From assembly GCA_964471915.1 (NCBI GenBank), contig CAYYID010000019.1:26992-90991 (forward strand): a stretch of DNA of 64,000 nucleotides. The letters are read 5' to 3'. Every line of letters starts with the position of its first letter. Within the stretch, counting starts at the first letter, position 1. The translations under genes were made by a program, and so were the position numbers. Below, one piece after another: positions 8,983 to 16,372 of the stretch. Origin of the DNA: JAIEPW01 sp964471915. GTDB lineage: Bacteria; Acidobacteriota; Terriglobia; Bryobacterales; Bryobacteraceae. The notes under the pieces are model-generated. The model saw only the letters and a list, made by a program, of their open reading frames with translations, made no database searches and was not told where the DNA came from.

Positions 8983-10086
8983 ATGATCAGCCGACGCTCT
9001 TGGTTCGCCTCCGCCGCGCTCGCCACCACCACCGCCGCGCAAACGGCCTCCCGGACTTCGAAACAGGTCGTCATCTCCTCGGGCAACGGCCTCCGCGCCT
9101 GTGCCCGCGCGATGGAGATGCTCAAGAAAGGCGCGGACACCCTCGACGCCGTGGTCGCGGGCGTCAACATCAACGAGGACGATCCCGAGGATAGCTCGGT
9201 CGGCTACGGCGGCCTGCCCAACGAAGAAGGCGTGGTCGAACTCGACGCGAGCGTGATGCACGGTCCCACGCGGCGCGCCGGATCGGTGGCTTCGATCCGC
9301 AACATCAAGAATCCCTCGAAGGTCGCCAAGCTGGTGATGGAGCAGACCGACCATATCATGCTGGTGGGCGACGGCGCGCTCCGCTTCGCGAAGGCCATGG
9401 GTTTCCAGGAAGAGAACCTGCTGACCGAGAAGTCGCGCATGGCGTGGATCGCCTGGAAGCAGTCGATGAAGAACCGGCAGGGCGAGGGCAACTGGGGTCC
9501 GGGGCTGGCCGCGCCGCCCGATCCCAAGAAGACCGGCGAACTCCGCCGCCTCTTCCCGCACGCCGACGACGACCTGATCGCCTGGGCCCACGAGATGGCC
9601 GTGCATCCGCCCACCGGCACCATCAACTGCCTGGCGCTCAACACCAAGGGCGAGATGTCCGGCGTCACCACCACGAGCGGCCTCGCGTGGAAGATCCCGG
9701 GCCGCGTCGGCGACTCGCCGATCATCGGCGCGGGGCTGTATCTGGATCAGGACATCGGCGGCGCGGGGTCCACGGGTCGCGGCGAGGAGAACATCCGGGT
9801 CGCGGGCGCGCACACCATCGTAGAGAACATGCGCCACGGCATGGAGCCCAAGGACGCCGTGCTCGACTGCCTGAAGCGGATCGCGCGCAACTTCAACAAC
9901 GACCAGAAACGACTGGAAAAGTTCGGGATCACGTTCTACGCGCTCCGCAAGGATGGCACTTACGCTGGTGGATCCCTGTGGAAGGGCCAGCGCCGCCGCT
10001 CGCAATTCGCGGTGAATGACGGCGGCGAGAGCCGTCTCGAAGATTGCGTGTTCCTGCTCGACCGCGGCAAGACCGAGTGGGAGTAA
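8983..10086 (+). CDS. Exported N4-glycosylasparaginase / isoaspartyl-peptidase family Ntn hydrolase
   Basis: Self-processing N-terminal-nucleophile amidohydrolase. After a twin-arginine-like leader (SRRSWFASAALA) the protein has the alpha-subunit features of the family, including GYGGLPNEEGVVELDA, and the processing site HPPTGTINCLALN, where cleavage before Thr213 would free the catalytic threonine. IGAGLYLDQDIGGAGSTGRGE matches the substrate-binding glycine-rich block. I start at ATG 8983 rather than a TTG 9 bp upstream. Likely role is hydrolysis of Asn-linked sugars or L-asparagine-like amides outside the cytoplasm. It is divergent from aroA and is followed by a REP-like hairpin. Confidence 0.9.
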   Translation: MISRRSWFASAALATTTAAQTASRTSKQVVISSGNGLRACARAMEMLKKGADTLDAVVAGVNINEDDPEDSSVGYGGLPNEEGVVELDASVMHGPTRRAGSVASIRNIKNPSKVAKLVMEQTDHIMLVGDGALRFAKAMGFQEENLLTEKSRMAWIAWKQSMKNRQGEGNWGPGLAAPPDPKKTGELRRLFPHADDDLIAWAHEMAVHPPTGTINCLALNTKGEMSGVTTTSGLAWKIPGRVGDSPIIGAGLYLDQDIGGAGSTGRGEENIRVAGAHTIVENMRHGMEPKDAVLDCLKRIARNFNNDQKRLEKFGITFYALRKDGTYAGGSLWKGQRRRSQFAVNDGGESRLEDCVFLLDRGKTEWE

Positions 10087-10150
10087 TTGCCTCGATCAGG
10101 AGATAGAAACGAACGGTGCTTGCCGCGCCCTGCCGGTTCCGGTGCGTCTT

Positions 10151-10184
10151 CGGGGCCGCGAGCGTGAGCGAGCGGCAAGCCCCG
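10151..10184. repeat. REP-like intergenic hairpin, copy 1
   Basis: Imperfect palindrome between the asparaginase-type and PLP-decarboxylase genes. The left arm is CGGGG-CCGC, the loop 12 bases, and the right arm GCGG, a CAAG bulge, then CCCCG. The same architecture recurs at 18432-18468 with a changed but still paired outer stem. It could act as a transcript-end stabiliser or a mobile REP sequence; no transposase of the RAYT type is in the window. Confidence 0.55.
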
Positions 10185-10218
10185 GAGTCACCTGACAGCC
10201 CCTGCCGGCTGGGGGTCA

Positions 10219-12288
10219 ATGCGTATGTCCGATAACCGCGACGACACGAAACAACTCGGCGCCTGGTTCCTCGGCCCCAAAGCCGAAAACGCGGAGTGGG
10301 AGCAAAAGATGGTCTCCTACATCCTCGAGGACTATTACCACTGGCGCCGCAACTACTTCCCTTCCGATGAGATCCTGGTCACCCAGGCGCTCCGCCGCGA
10401 AGCCACGGAATGGAACGACCGGCTGTTCCAGCAGATCATGGAGATGCTCGCCGGGCTCCGGCGTCATTTCCCGTTCTACTCGCCGCGCTACATCGCGCAC
10501 ATGCTGTCGGATCAGACCATCCCGTCGCGCCTGGGCTATTTCGCCGGGCTGCTCTACAACCCGAACAACGTAACGCCCGAGGGCGCGCCGGTCACCGTTA
10601 AATGGGAACTCGAAGTCGGCGCCGAGATCCTCCGCATGCTCGGTTTCGAAACCCCCGACCACGACCCCAAGCGCGAGTTCGGGTGGGCGCACATCACGGG
10701 CGGCGGTACGGTCGCGAACCTCGAGGCGCTGTGGATGGCGCGCAACGTCCGCTACTTCCCGCTCGCCGTGCGCGACGCCGCGCTGCGCCACGGCATCGCC
10801 ATTGCGGCCAAGCCTTTCGATGACCTGCGCGCCGCCTCCCCCGAACAGGTGCTCGCGCTGCGCCCCAACCAGGAGATCTACCTGTTCCCGCGCTTCGTCG
10901 AGGCGGTGCGGCGGCACTACGGGATCGACCGCGCGGAAGCGGCGCACCGGGTTTTCGCCATGCTCCGCGAATCCGAGGCGAGCGTGATGCACCACGGCAC
11001 CCGCGTGGCGTACGCCACGCGCCCGCCGGCTCTGTTCGTCGCCGGCAGCCGGCACTACTCGATCGACAAAGCCGCCGACATCCTCGGTCTCGGCAAGGAG
11101 AACGTCTTCCTCGTGGAAACCGACTCCATGTTCCGTTTGGACGTCCGCGACCTCGAAAGCCAGCTGCATACCGCCATCGCCCGCGGCTTCCTGCCGCTGG
11201 CCGTAATCGCCATCGCGGGCACCACCGAGGAGAGCGCGGTGGACCCCATCCACAAGATCGCCGAACTCCACGAGGCGCGCGAAGACGTCAGCTTCTGGCT
11301 GCACGTCGACGCCGCGTGGGGCGGCTACTTCCGGTCCATTCTGCCGTCCCCTGCGGGCACCGTCGACGAAGTCACCCACGACCTGAACCAGTTCGTCGCC
11401 CGCGACCTCACGCTCCGCCGCGGGCGCTACGAGAAGCACGTGCGGCTGCAATGGGGCTTCCCCGATCTCACCGCCGCGCTGCTGGCTTTCCCGCGCGCGG
11501 ACTCGATCACAGTGGATCCTCACAAGATGGGCTACGTGCCTTACCCCTGCGGCGTCGCTGCCTTCAAGAACGATCTGGTGCGCCAGTTCGCCGCCGAGGA
11601 GGCGCCCTACCTGAGCGAAACGAGCGAGGAGGACATTGCCGCCACCCGCCGCCACGAGCCGCCCACCTCCGTGGGTCCCTACATCCTCGAAGGCTCCAAG
11701 AGCGGCGCCGCGGTCGCCGCCTGCTGGCTCTCGCACCGCATGATCCCGCCGCGGCGGGAGGGATACGGCGAAATCGTCCGCGCCTCGCTGCTCGCCGCAC
11801 GGGAACTTTACGAGCGCCTCGTGCATTGGGACGTCGCCGCCAAGACCAACGGCGAGGATCTGCCCTATCGCTTCGTGGTGATCACCGAGCGCCCGCCCGA
11901 CACGAACATCGTGTGCTTCGTGGTGGCGGACAAGTCCCCGGCGCCGCTGGAGCGCACGAACCGGTTGAACCGCGCGCTCTTCGAGCAGTTCACCATCGAC
12001 GCCGAACACGGTGCCAGCCAGTACTCGTACCTGCAGCCGTTCTTTCTGTCGCGCACCAGCTTTCGCGCGCCGGGATATTCGGCGCGCTCCGTCGCGGATC
12101 TGCTGGAGCGGCTGGGAGCCACTCCCGAGGATTACGAGGCGAACGGCTTGTTCGTGCTGCGCGCGACCCTGATGTCGCCGTACCTCACCCTGGCCGCGGA
12201 AACCGGACACAAGCAGGAACTGCTGGCCGAGTTCGTCGAGGAACTCGCCCGGCGCGCTGCCCAGGTGCTGGCAGACTCGGAAAAGTAG
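10219..12288 (+). CDS. PLP-dependent group II amino acid decarboxylase
   Basis: Pyridoxal-phosphate decarboxylase of the glutamate/tyrosine/aromatic amino acid decarboxylase fold. The phosphate-binding block is HITGGGTVANLEALWMARN, the cofactor-base aspartate is in HVDAAWGGYFR (Asp364), and the Schiff-base lysine is Lys436 in DPHKMGYVPYPCG. At 689 residues it is longer than classical GadB (~465) and resembles the long tyrosine-decarboxylase-like group. No amino-acid antiporter is adjacent, so an acid-resistance cassette is not evident. The start is ATG 10219; an ATG 6 bp downstream is equally possible. The amino acid substrate cannot be named from motifs. Confidence 0.88.
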   Translation: MRMSDNRDDTKQLGAWFLGPKAENAEWEQKMVSYILEDYYHWRRNYFPSDEILVTQALRREATEWNDRLFQQIMEMLAGLRRHFPFYSPRYIAHMLSDQTIPSRLGYFAGLLYNPNNVTPEGAPVTVKWELEVGAEILRMLGFETPDHDPKREFGWAHITGGGTVANLEALWMARNVRYFPLAVRDAALRHGIAIAAKPFDDLRAASPEQVLALRPNQEIYLFPRFVEAVRRHYGIDRAEAAHRVFAMLRESEASVMHHGTRVAYATRPPALFVAGSRHYSIDKAADILGLGKENVFLVETDSMFRLDVRDLESQLHTAIARGFLPLAVIAIAGTTEESAVDPIHKIAELHEAREDVSFWLHVDAAWGGYFRSILPSPAGTVDEVTHDLNQFVARDLTLRRGRYEKHVRLQWGFPDLTAALLAFPRADSITVDPHKMGYVPYPCGVAAFKNDLVRQFAAEEAPYLSETSEEDIAATRRHEPPTSVGPYILEGSKSGAAVAACWLSHRMIPPRREGYGEIVRASLLAARELYERLVHWDVAAKTNGEDLPYRFVVITERPPDTNIVCFVVADKSPAPLERTNRLNRALFEQFTIDAEHGASQYSYLQPFFLSRTSFRAPGYSARSVADLLERLGATPEDYEANGLFVLRATLMSPYLTLAAETGHKQELLAEFVEELARRAAQVLADSEK

Positions 12289-12292
12289 CGCC

Positions 12293-13258
12293 CTACGGCA
12301 GGATCAACTGCAGCGCCTTGCGCCGCGGCGTCGACCGCTCCGTCTGCCCGTAACCCATCCGCAACAGCAACTGCGGGAACTTGCCCGTGCCCAGCGCGCC
12401 TTGCAGCCGCGTCCGCAGATCCTCCACCTCGATGGGCTGGTTCAGATACGACGCCGACATCCCCTGCGTCTGCGCCTTCAGCAGCACCCGCTCCAGGGCC
12501 TGTCCCGCCGCCATCCACGCCGGCGGACCGTCGTGGTCCGTCGCAATCACCGCCAGCACCGGCGAGCCTTCCGCCAGCCGCCGGTCGTCGATCGCCTGCG
12601 TCGTGCCCCAGTCGAACGTCCGCACCACGAACGGACCCACATAGGACGCGAACTCCCCGATCCCCATCGCGTAGCCCGGAATCCCGTCGTGCGAGTGCGT
12701 CCGGTTGTTGTGCAGCCAGCTCGCCAGCTCCCGGCGGAAGCGGCGATCGGCCCCCTGCCTCCGGTCGCCTTCCATCACCAGTTGGATCACCGCGTTCCGC
12801 TTGGCCTCGTCGATCACCAGGAACGACGCGCCCTCGGCCTCCGCGGCCTGGCCGAACCCGTCGACCGCCGCCGCCGGCACGGGCTTGTTCTCGAATGGGA
12901 ACCGGTAGGTGTGCCGCTTCGCGATCGCCGCGTGCAGTTGCCGCTCCTCGTCGCTCGCCGCGTGCGCGCCCGCGACCTTCACACGCGCCAGCAGGTCCCG
13001 GTGCCGCTCCAGGTCGGGCAGCACCTCCACCGCTTCCGCGTGTCCGCCCGCGCGCATCGCCATCCTCAAGTTGAACAGCAGCGCCCCGCAACTGATCGTC
13101 AACTCGCGGTCGTCCGGATCCACCACCGGCAGCGCCCGTGTCCGGTCCGCCAGAATCTCGACGCCGCCCTCCGTCATCCGGAACAGCCAGGGCTGCGTAT
13201 TGTGCGTGGACGGTGCCAGCACCGCATCATCCAGGTATTTTTTGAGTTCGGGATTCAT
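12293..13258 (-). CDS. Acg-family nitroreductase-like FMN protein
   Basis: Flavin-binding protein of the Acg branch of the nitroreductase superfamily. The first block LDDAVLAPSTHNTQPWLF corresponds to the FMN-contacting APSxxNxQPW motif, and DRTRALPVVDPDDRELTISCGALL is typical of the group, which is a duplicated nitroreductase fold lacking some catalytic features. ATG 13258 is chosen over a TTG 6 bp upstream because GAGGAG sits 7 bases before it. About 320 residues is normal. Acg-type proteins are often induced by hypoxia or redox stress in actinobacteria and may sequester flavin; its role here is not known. The downstream end abuts the PLP decarboxylase stop. Confidence 0.88.
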   Translation of the reverse strand: MNPELKKYLDDAVLAPSTHNTQPWLFRMTEGGVEILADRTRALPVVDPDDRELTISCGALLFNLRMAMRAGGHAEAVEVLPDLERHRDLLARVKVAGAHAASDEERQLHAAIAKRHTYRFPFENKPVPAAAVDGFGQAAEAEGASFLVIDEAKRNAVIQLVMEGDRRQGADRRFRRELASWLHNNRTHSHDGIPGYAMGIGEFASYVGPFVVRTFDWGTTQAIDDRRLAEGSPVLAVIATDHDGPPAWMAAGQALERVLLKAQTQGMSASYLNQPIEVEDLRTRLQGALGTGKFPQLLLRMGYGQTERSTPRRKALQLILP

Positions 13259-13309
13259 GACCAATCTCCTCGGCTGGATCTGGCCAGCCCTCCATCATAC
13301 GCCCGCAGC

Positions 13310-14356
13310 CTATCCTATGGACTCGGAGTATACCCGATACAGGTTCCGCCCCAGGATCTTCTCCACGCGATCTTCGGAGTAACCCCGCTTCTTCAGTTCG
13401 TCCCACACCCGCTCCATCCGCCGCGGCCCGTTCAACCCTTCCAGATACAGTGGCCAGTCCGCCGGCTGGAACTGCACGCCCTCTTCTTTTAGCAGGACCT
13501 CGATCTCTTCCTTCGTGTCCGGGATCACGCGGTGGTCGCGATCGCTGCCGATGCCGACATGGTCGATGCCGGCGGTCTTCACCGCGTGATCGATATGGTC
13601 CAGGTAGAAGCGCAGGTTGTTGGAGCGCTCCGTCGTGAGGAACGTCCGGATCTGCGCCATCCCCACGAACCCGCCCTTCTCGCCGATCGCGCGCAGCACC
13701 GCGTCCGTCACGCCGCGCCGGTGCTGGAAAACGGCGCGGCACGCCGTATGCGAGATCACCACGGGTTTCTTCGACTCCGCGATCGCCTCGGCAATGGTCC
13801 GCATGCCGCCGTGAGAAAGATCCACCAGCATGCGCGCCTGGTTCATCGCCGCGATCACCTCGCGGCCGAACTCGCTGAGTCCGGCGTCCGAAGGCTCGAA
13901 GCAGCCGTCGCCCACGAAGTTCCGGTGGTTGTAGGTGAGCTGGATACTGCGGATCCCCACCGCGCGCAAGGTCTCCACGCGCCCCGCGTCGCGCTCCAGC
14001 GGCGCCGCGTTCTGGATCTGATACAGGATGCCCAGCTTGCCCTCCGCCCGGGCCCGGTCGACATCGGCGGTCTGCAGCACGCGCAGAAACTGCGGCGCCG
14101 CGAAGTAGCGGTCGTACTCGCGCACGTCGGCGAGCAGCGCGGCGAGAGCGTTCCCGCCGTATTCCTTGGGATCGGTCACCGTGATCGCGACCATGTTGGT
14201 GCCGCTCGCGAGGATCTCCCGGATTAGCGCCGGCGGGTAGATCCGCCGGATCTCGCCGTTCGCGTCGAGCATCAGGGGTCTGCGCGCCGTCTGCGCCGCG
14301 GCGAACGGCGCCGCGAAGGGAGCGGCCAGCGTGGGAAGAAAGGAGCGCCGGAGCAT
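13310..14356 (-). CDS. Exported M19-like membrane dipeptidase
   Basis: Amidohydrolase-superfamily protein related to renal dipeptidase (peptidase family M19). The leader MLRRSFLPTLAAPFAAPFAAAQ is a signal peptide, possibly Tat. Family blocks include the central ILYQIQNAAPLE (bridging-acid region), VDLSHGGMRTI, PVVISHTACRAV and HVGIGSDRDH. The N-terminal HxD zinc ligands usual in M19 (normally DGHNDLP-like) are not visible: the equivalent segment reads MLDANGEIRRIYP. The enzyme may bind a single metal or have changed chemistry. 51 bp separate it from the nitroreductase gene on the same strand. Confidence 0.8.
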   Translation of the reverse strand: MLRRSFLPTLAAPFAAPFAAAQTARRPLMLDANGEIRRIYPPALIREILASGTNMVAITVTDPKEYGGNALAALLADVREYDRYFAAPQFLRVLQTADVDRARAEGKLGILYQIQNAAPLERDAGRVETLRAVGIRSIQLTYNHRNFVGDGCFEPSDAGLSEFGREVIAAMNQARMLVDLSHGGMRTIAEAIAESKKPVVISHTACRAVFQHRRGVTDAVLRAIGEKGGFVGMAQIRTFLTTERSNNLRFYLDHIDHAVKTAGIDHVGIGSDRDHRVIPDTKEEIEVLLKEEGVQFQPADWPLYLEGLNGPRRMERVWDELKKRGYSEDRVEKILGRNLYRVYSESIG

Positions 14357-14386
14357 ACCGGCGAGTCTATCAGCGCGCGGCCCGGC

Positions 14387-15310
14387 CTAGGCCAGCACCG
14401 GCGTCTCGATCGCGACCACCCGGTTGCGGCCCGCGCGCTTGGCGCGGTACAGGGCGTCGTCGGCCGTCCGGATCAGCGCCTCCGGGGGTTGCGCCTTGCC
14501 AGGTTCGGCCCACGTGACGCCGAAACTGCAGGTGAGCTGGTAGGGATCCTCGCCCAGCGTCAGCGGCGTGCTCTCGATCACGGCCCGCATCCGCTCCGCC
14601 TGACCTTCCGCGCACTCGGCCTGACAGCCCGGCAGGATCACCAGCAGCTCTTCTCCGCCGTACCGGCCGATGGAATCGTAGCCGCGGCAGCAGGACTGCA
14701 TCCGCCGGGCGGCTTCGCGTAACACGGCGTCGCCCGCGAAGTGCCCGAAGGTATCGTTCACCGCCTTGAAATGGTCGAGGTCCGCCAGCACCACGCCCAC
14801 CGGATTGCCCTCCCGCGCGCTGCGCTGCAGTTCGCGGTCCAGGATCTCCAGGATCGACGACCGGTTCCAGATCCCGGTGAGAAAATCCTTGGTGGCCTGC
14901 TCGCGCAGCGCCTCGCGGGCCCGCACCAGCTCCGATTGCAGCTCTACGATCCGCCGTCCGGCGCGGAGCCGGACCTTCAGCTCGTGCTGGTCGAACGGCT
15001 TCACCAGATAGTCGTCGGCGCCGCTCTCCATGCCTTCCACAAGATCTTCCTTGAGGCTCTTGGAGGTCAGCAGCAGCAGATACGTGTACGGCTCGCCCGC
15101 GCGCTGGCGCACCAGCCGGCAGACCTCGGGTCCCGTCAGACCGGGCATCACCCAGTCCAGAATCGCAATCGACGGCGCACCCGGCTCCTGCAGGACTTCC
15201 CAGGCCTCCGCGCCGTCGGACGCCGTCACCACGTCGTACTCCCACTTGCGCAGAGTCGCCTCCAGCAGGTGCCGGGATACGATGCTGTCGTCCGCGATCA
15301 GGATCCGCAT
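14387..15310 (-). CDS. Response-regulator diguanylate cyclase (REC-GGDEF)
   Basis: Two-domain protein making cyclic di-GMP under control of phosphorylation. The receiver domain (residues 1-115) has the acidic pair IADDS, phospho-acceptor Asp52 in ILDWVMPGLTG and Lys104 in LVKPFD. A helix linker leads to the cyclase with DLDHFKAVNDTFGH and the active-site motif GGEEL at 218-222. The product-inhibition site RxxD (RGYD, 209-212) is present five residues before it, so feedback inhibition is expected. The cognate kinase is unknown. The gene is divergent from clpP. Confidence 0.95.
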   Translation of the reverse strand: MRILIADDSIVSRHLLEATLRKWEYDVVTASDGAEAWEVLQEPGAPSIAILDWVMPGLTGPEVCRLVRQRAGEPYTYLLLLTSKSLKEDLVEGMESGADDYLVKPFDQHELKVRLRAGRRIVELQSELVRAREALREQATKDFLTGIWNRSSILEILDRELQRSAREGNPVGVVLADLDHFKAVNDTFGHFAGDAVLREAARRMQSCCRGYDSIGRYGGEELLVILPGCQAECAEGQAERMRAVIESTPLTLGEDPYQLTCSFGVTWAEPGKAQPPEALIRTADDALYRAKRAGRNRVVAIETPVLA

Positions 15311-15457
15311 GGGTCGCCGTCCGCTATTGGGACGTCTCCCACATTATCGGACAAACCACCCAGGACTGTTAGTACCCCCTGCTTTTCGGCGTTCCCCCGG
15401 CCCCGCCGCGCTATCATGGTGCGTAGGAGCGGCGGCAGGCCGCCCGGAGAATCTCTC

Positions 15458-16087
15458 ATGAACAACCCGCACGCCATGAACTCGGTGCTCGTCCCGATGG
15501 TCGTCGAGCAGACCTCGCGCGGTGAGCGCGCCTTCGACATCTACTCGCGCCTGCTCAAGGAAAACATCATCTTCCTCGGCACCCCGATCGACGACAATGT
15601 CGCTAACTTGATCATTGCGCAGATGTTGTTCCTCGCCGCCGAGGACCCGGAAAAGGACATCTCGCTCTATATCAACTCCCCGGGCGGCTCCATCACCGCC
15701 GGCATGGCGATCCTCGACACCATGAACCTCATCGAGCCGGACATCGTCACCTACTGCGTCGGCCAGGCGGCTTCGATGGCCGCCGTCCTGCTCGCCTGCG
15801 GCACCAAGGGCAAGCGCTACAGCCTCCCGAACTCCCGTATCCTGATCCACCAGCCCCACATGAGCGGCCTCGGCGGCCAGGCCACCGACATCGAGATCCA
15901 CGCCAAAGAGATCATTCGCATGCGGGAGAGCCTGAACCAGATCCTCGCCAACGCCACCGGCCAGAGCCTCGAGAAGATCAGCCGCGACGTCGAGCGCGAT
16001 TACATCATCGGCGCCCAGGAAGCCCTCGAGTACGGCATGATCGACCGCGTCATCGCCAGCCGCGAGCTGGCTCCGGTAGCGAAGTAG
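15458..16087 (+). CDS. clpP: ATP-dependent Clp protease proteolytic subunit
   Basis: Serine peptidase subunit that forms the double heptameric chamber fed by ClpX/ClpA. The catalytic triad is visible: Ser106 in GQAASMAAV, His131 in SRILIHQPH and the Asp in VERDYIIGAQEALEYGMID. YINSPGGSITAGMAILDTM is the oxyanion/handle region. The start is ATG 15458, with CGGAGA seven bases upstream, giving 209 residues; a longer open frame reaches back to 14741 but runs antisense through the cyclase gene and is discarded. Neither clpX nor tig is adjacent, so this is an orphan or second copy. Confidence 0.96.
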   Translation: MNNPHAMNSVLVPMVVEQTSRGERAFDIYSRLLKENIIFLGTPIDDNVANLIIAQMLFLAAEDPEKDISLYINSPGGSITAGMAILDTMNLIEPDIVTYCVGQAASMAAVLLACGTKGKRYSLPNSRILIHQPHMSGLGGQATDIEIHAKEIIRMRESLNQILANATGQSLEKISRDVERDYIIGAQEALEYGMIDRVIASRELAPVAK

Positions 16088-16110
16088 CAGCCAGCCGGAA
16101 ACCGCTGCAG

Positions 16111-16338
16111 TTACCGCCAAGAACCCCGCAACTCGCGGATGATTTTGCGCATCTGCGCTGCTTCACGATCCGACAGAGATCCCTGCACTCGGAGTGCGGC
16201 CGCCTTGCGTTCTTCCTCAGCCTTCAGGTAACCGTCGATCGCTTGGAGCACGATGGAAGCGGTCCGCTTCCCTCGATGCCGCGCAATCTGACGGAGCTTC
16301 TCCAGCCGCTCCGCGCCAACGTTGATCGTGATCCGCAT
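16111..16338 (-). CDS. Ribbon-helix-helix (CopG-like) DNA-binding protein
   Basis: Small 75-residue protein beginning MRITINVGAERLEKLRQIA, the strand-helix-helix layout of CopG/MetJ-type regulators, followed by a charged helical tail (KAEEERKAAALRV). Such proteins are commonly antitoxins or auto-regulators. No toxin reading frame lies before or after it on the same strand: it converges with clpP, and its start is 35 bp from the start of the divergent penicillin acylase. It could control the acylase promoter, but that is only suggested by position. Confidence 0.7.
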   Translation of the reverse strand: MRITINVGAERLEKLRQIARHRGKRTASIVLQAIDGYLKAEEERKAAALRVQGSLSDREAAQMRKIIRELRGSWR

Positions 16339-16372
16339 TCCTAGCTCCCTCGGTCAGTGTATTCTGGACGCC

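Noticed and set aside
14741..15457. Long N-terminal extension of the clpP open frame
   Set aside because: It runs antisense through the diguanylate cyclase gene and lacks ClpP features; the ATG at 15458 with a nearby CGGAGA gives the normal length.
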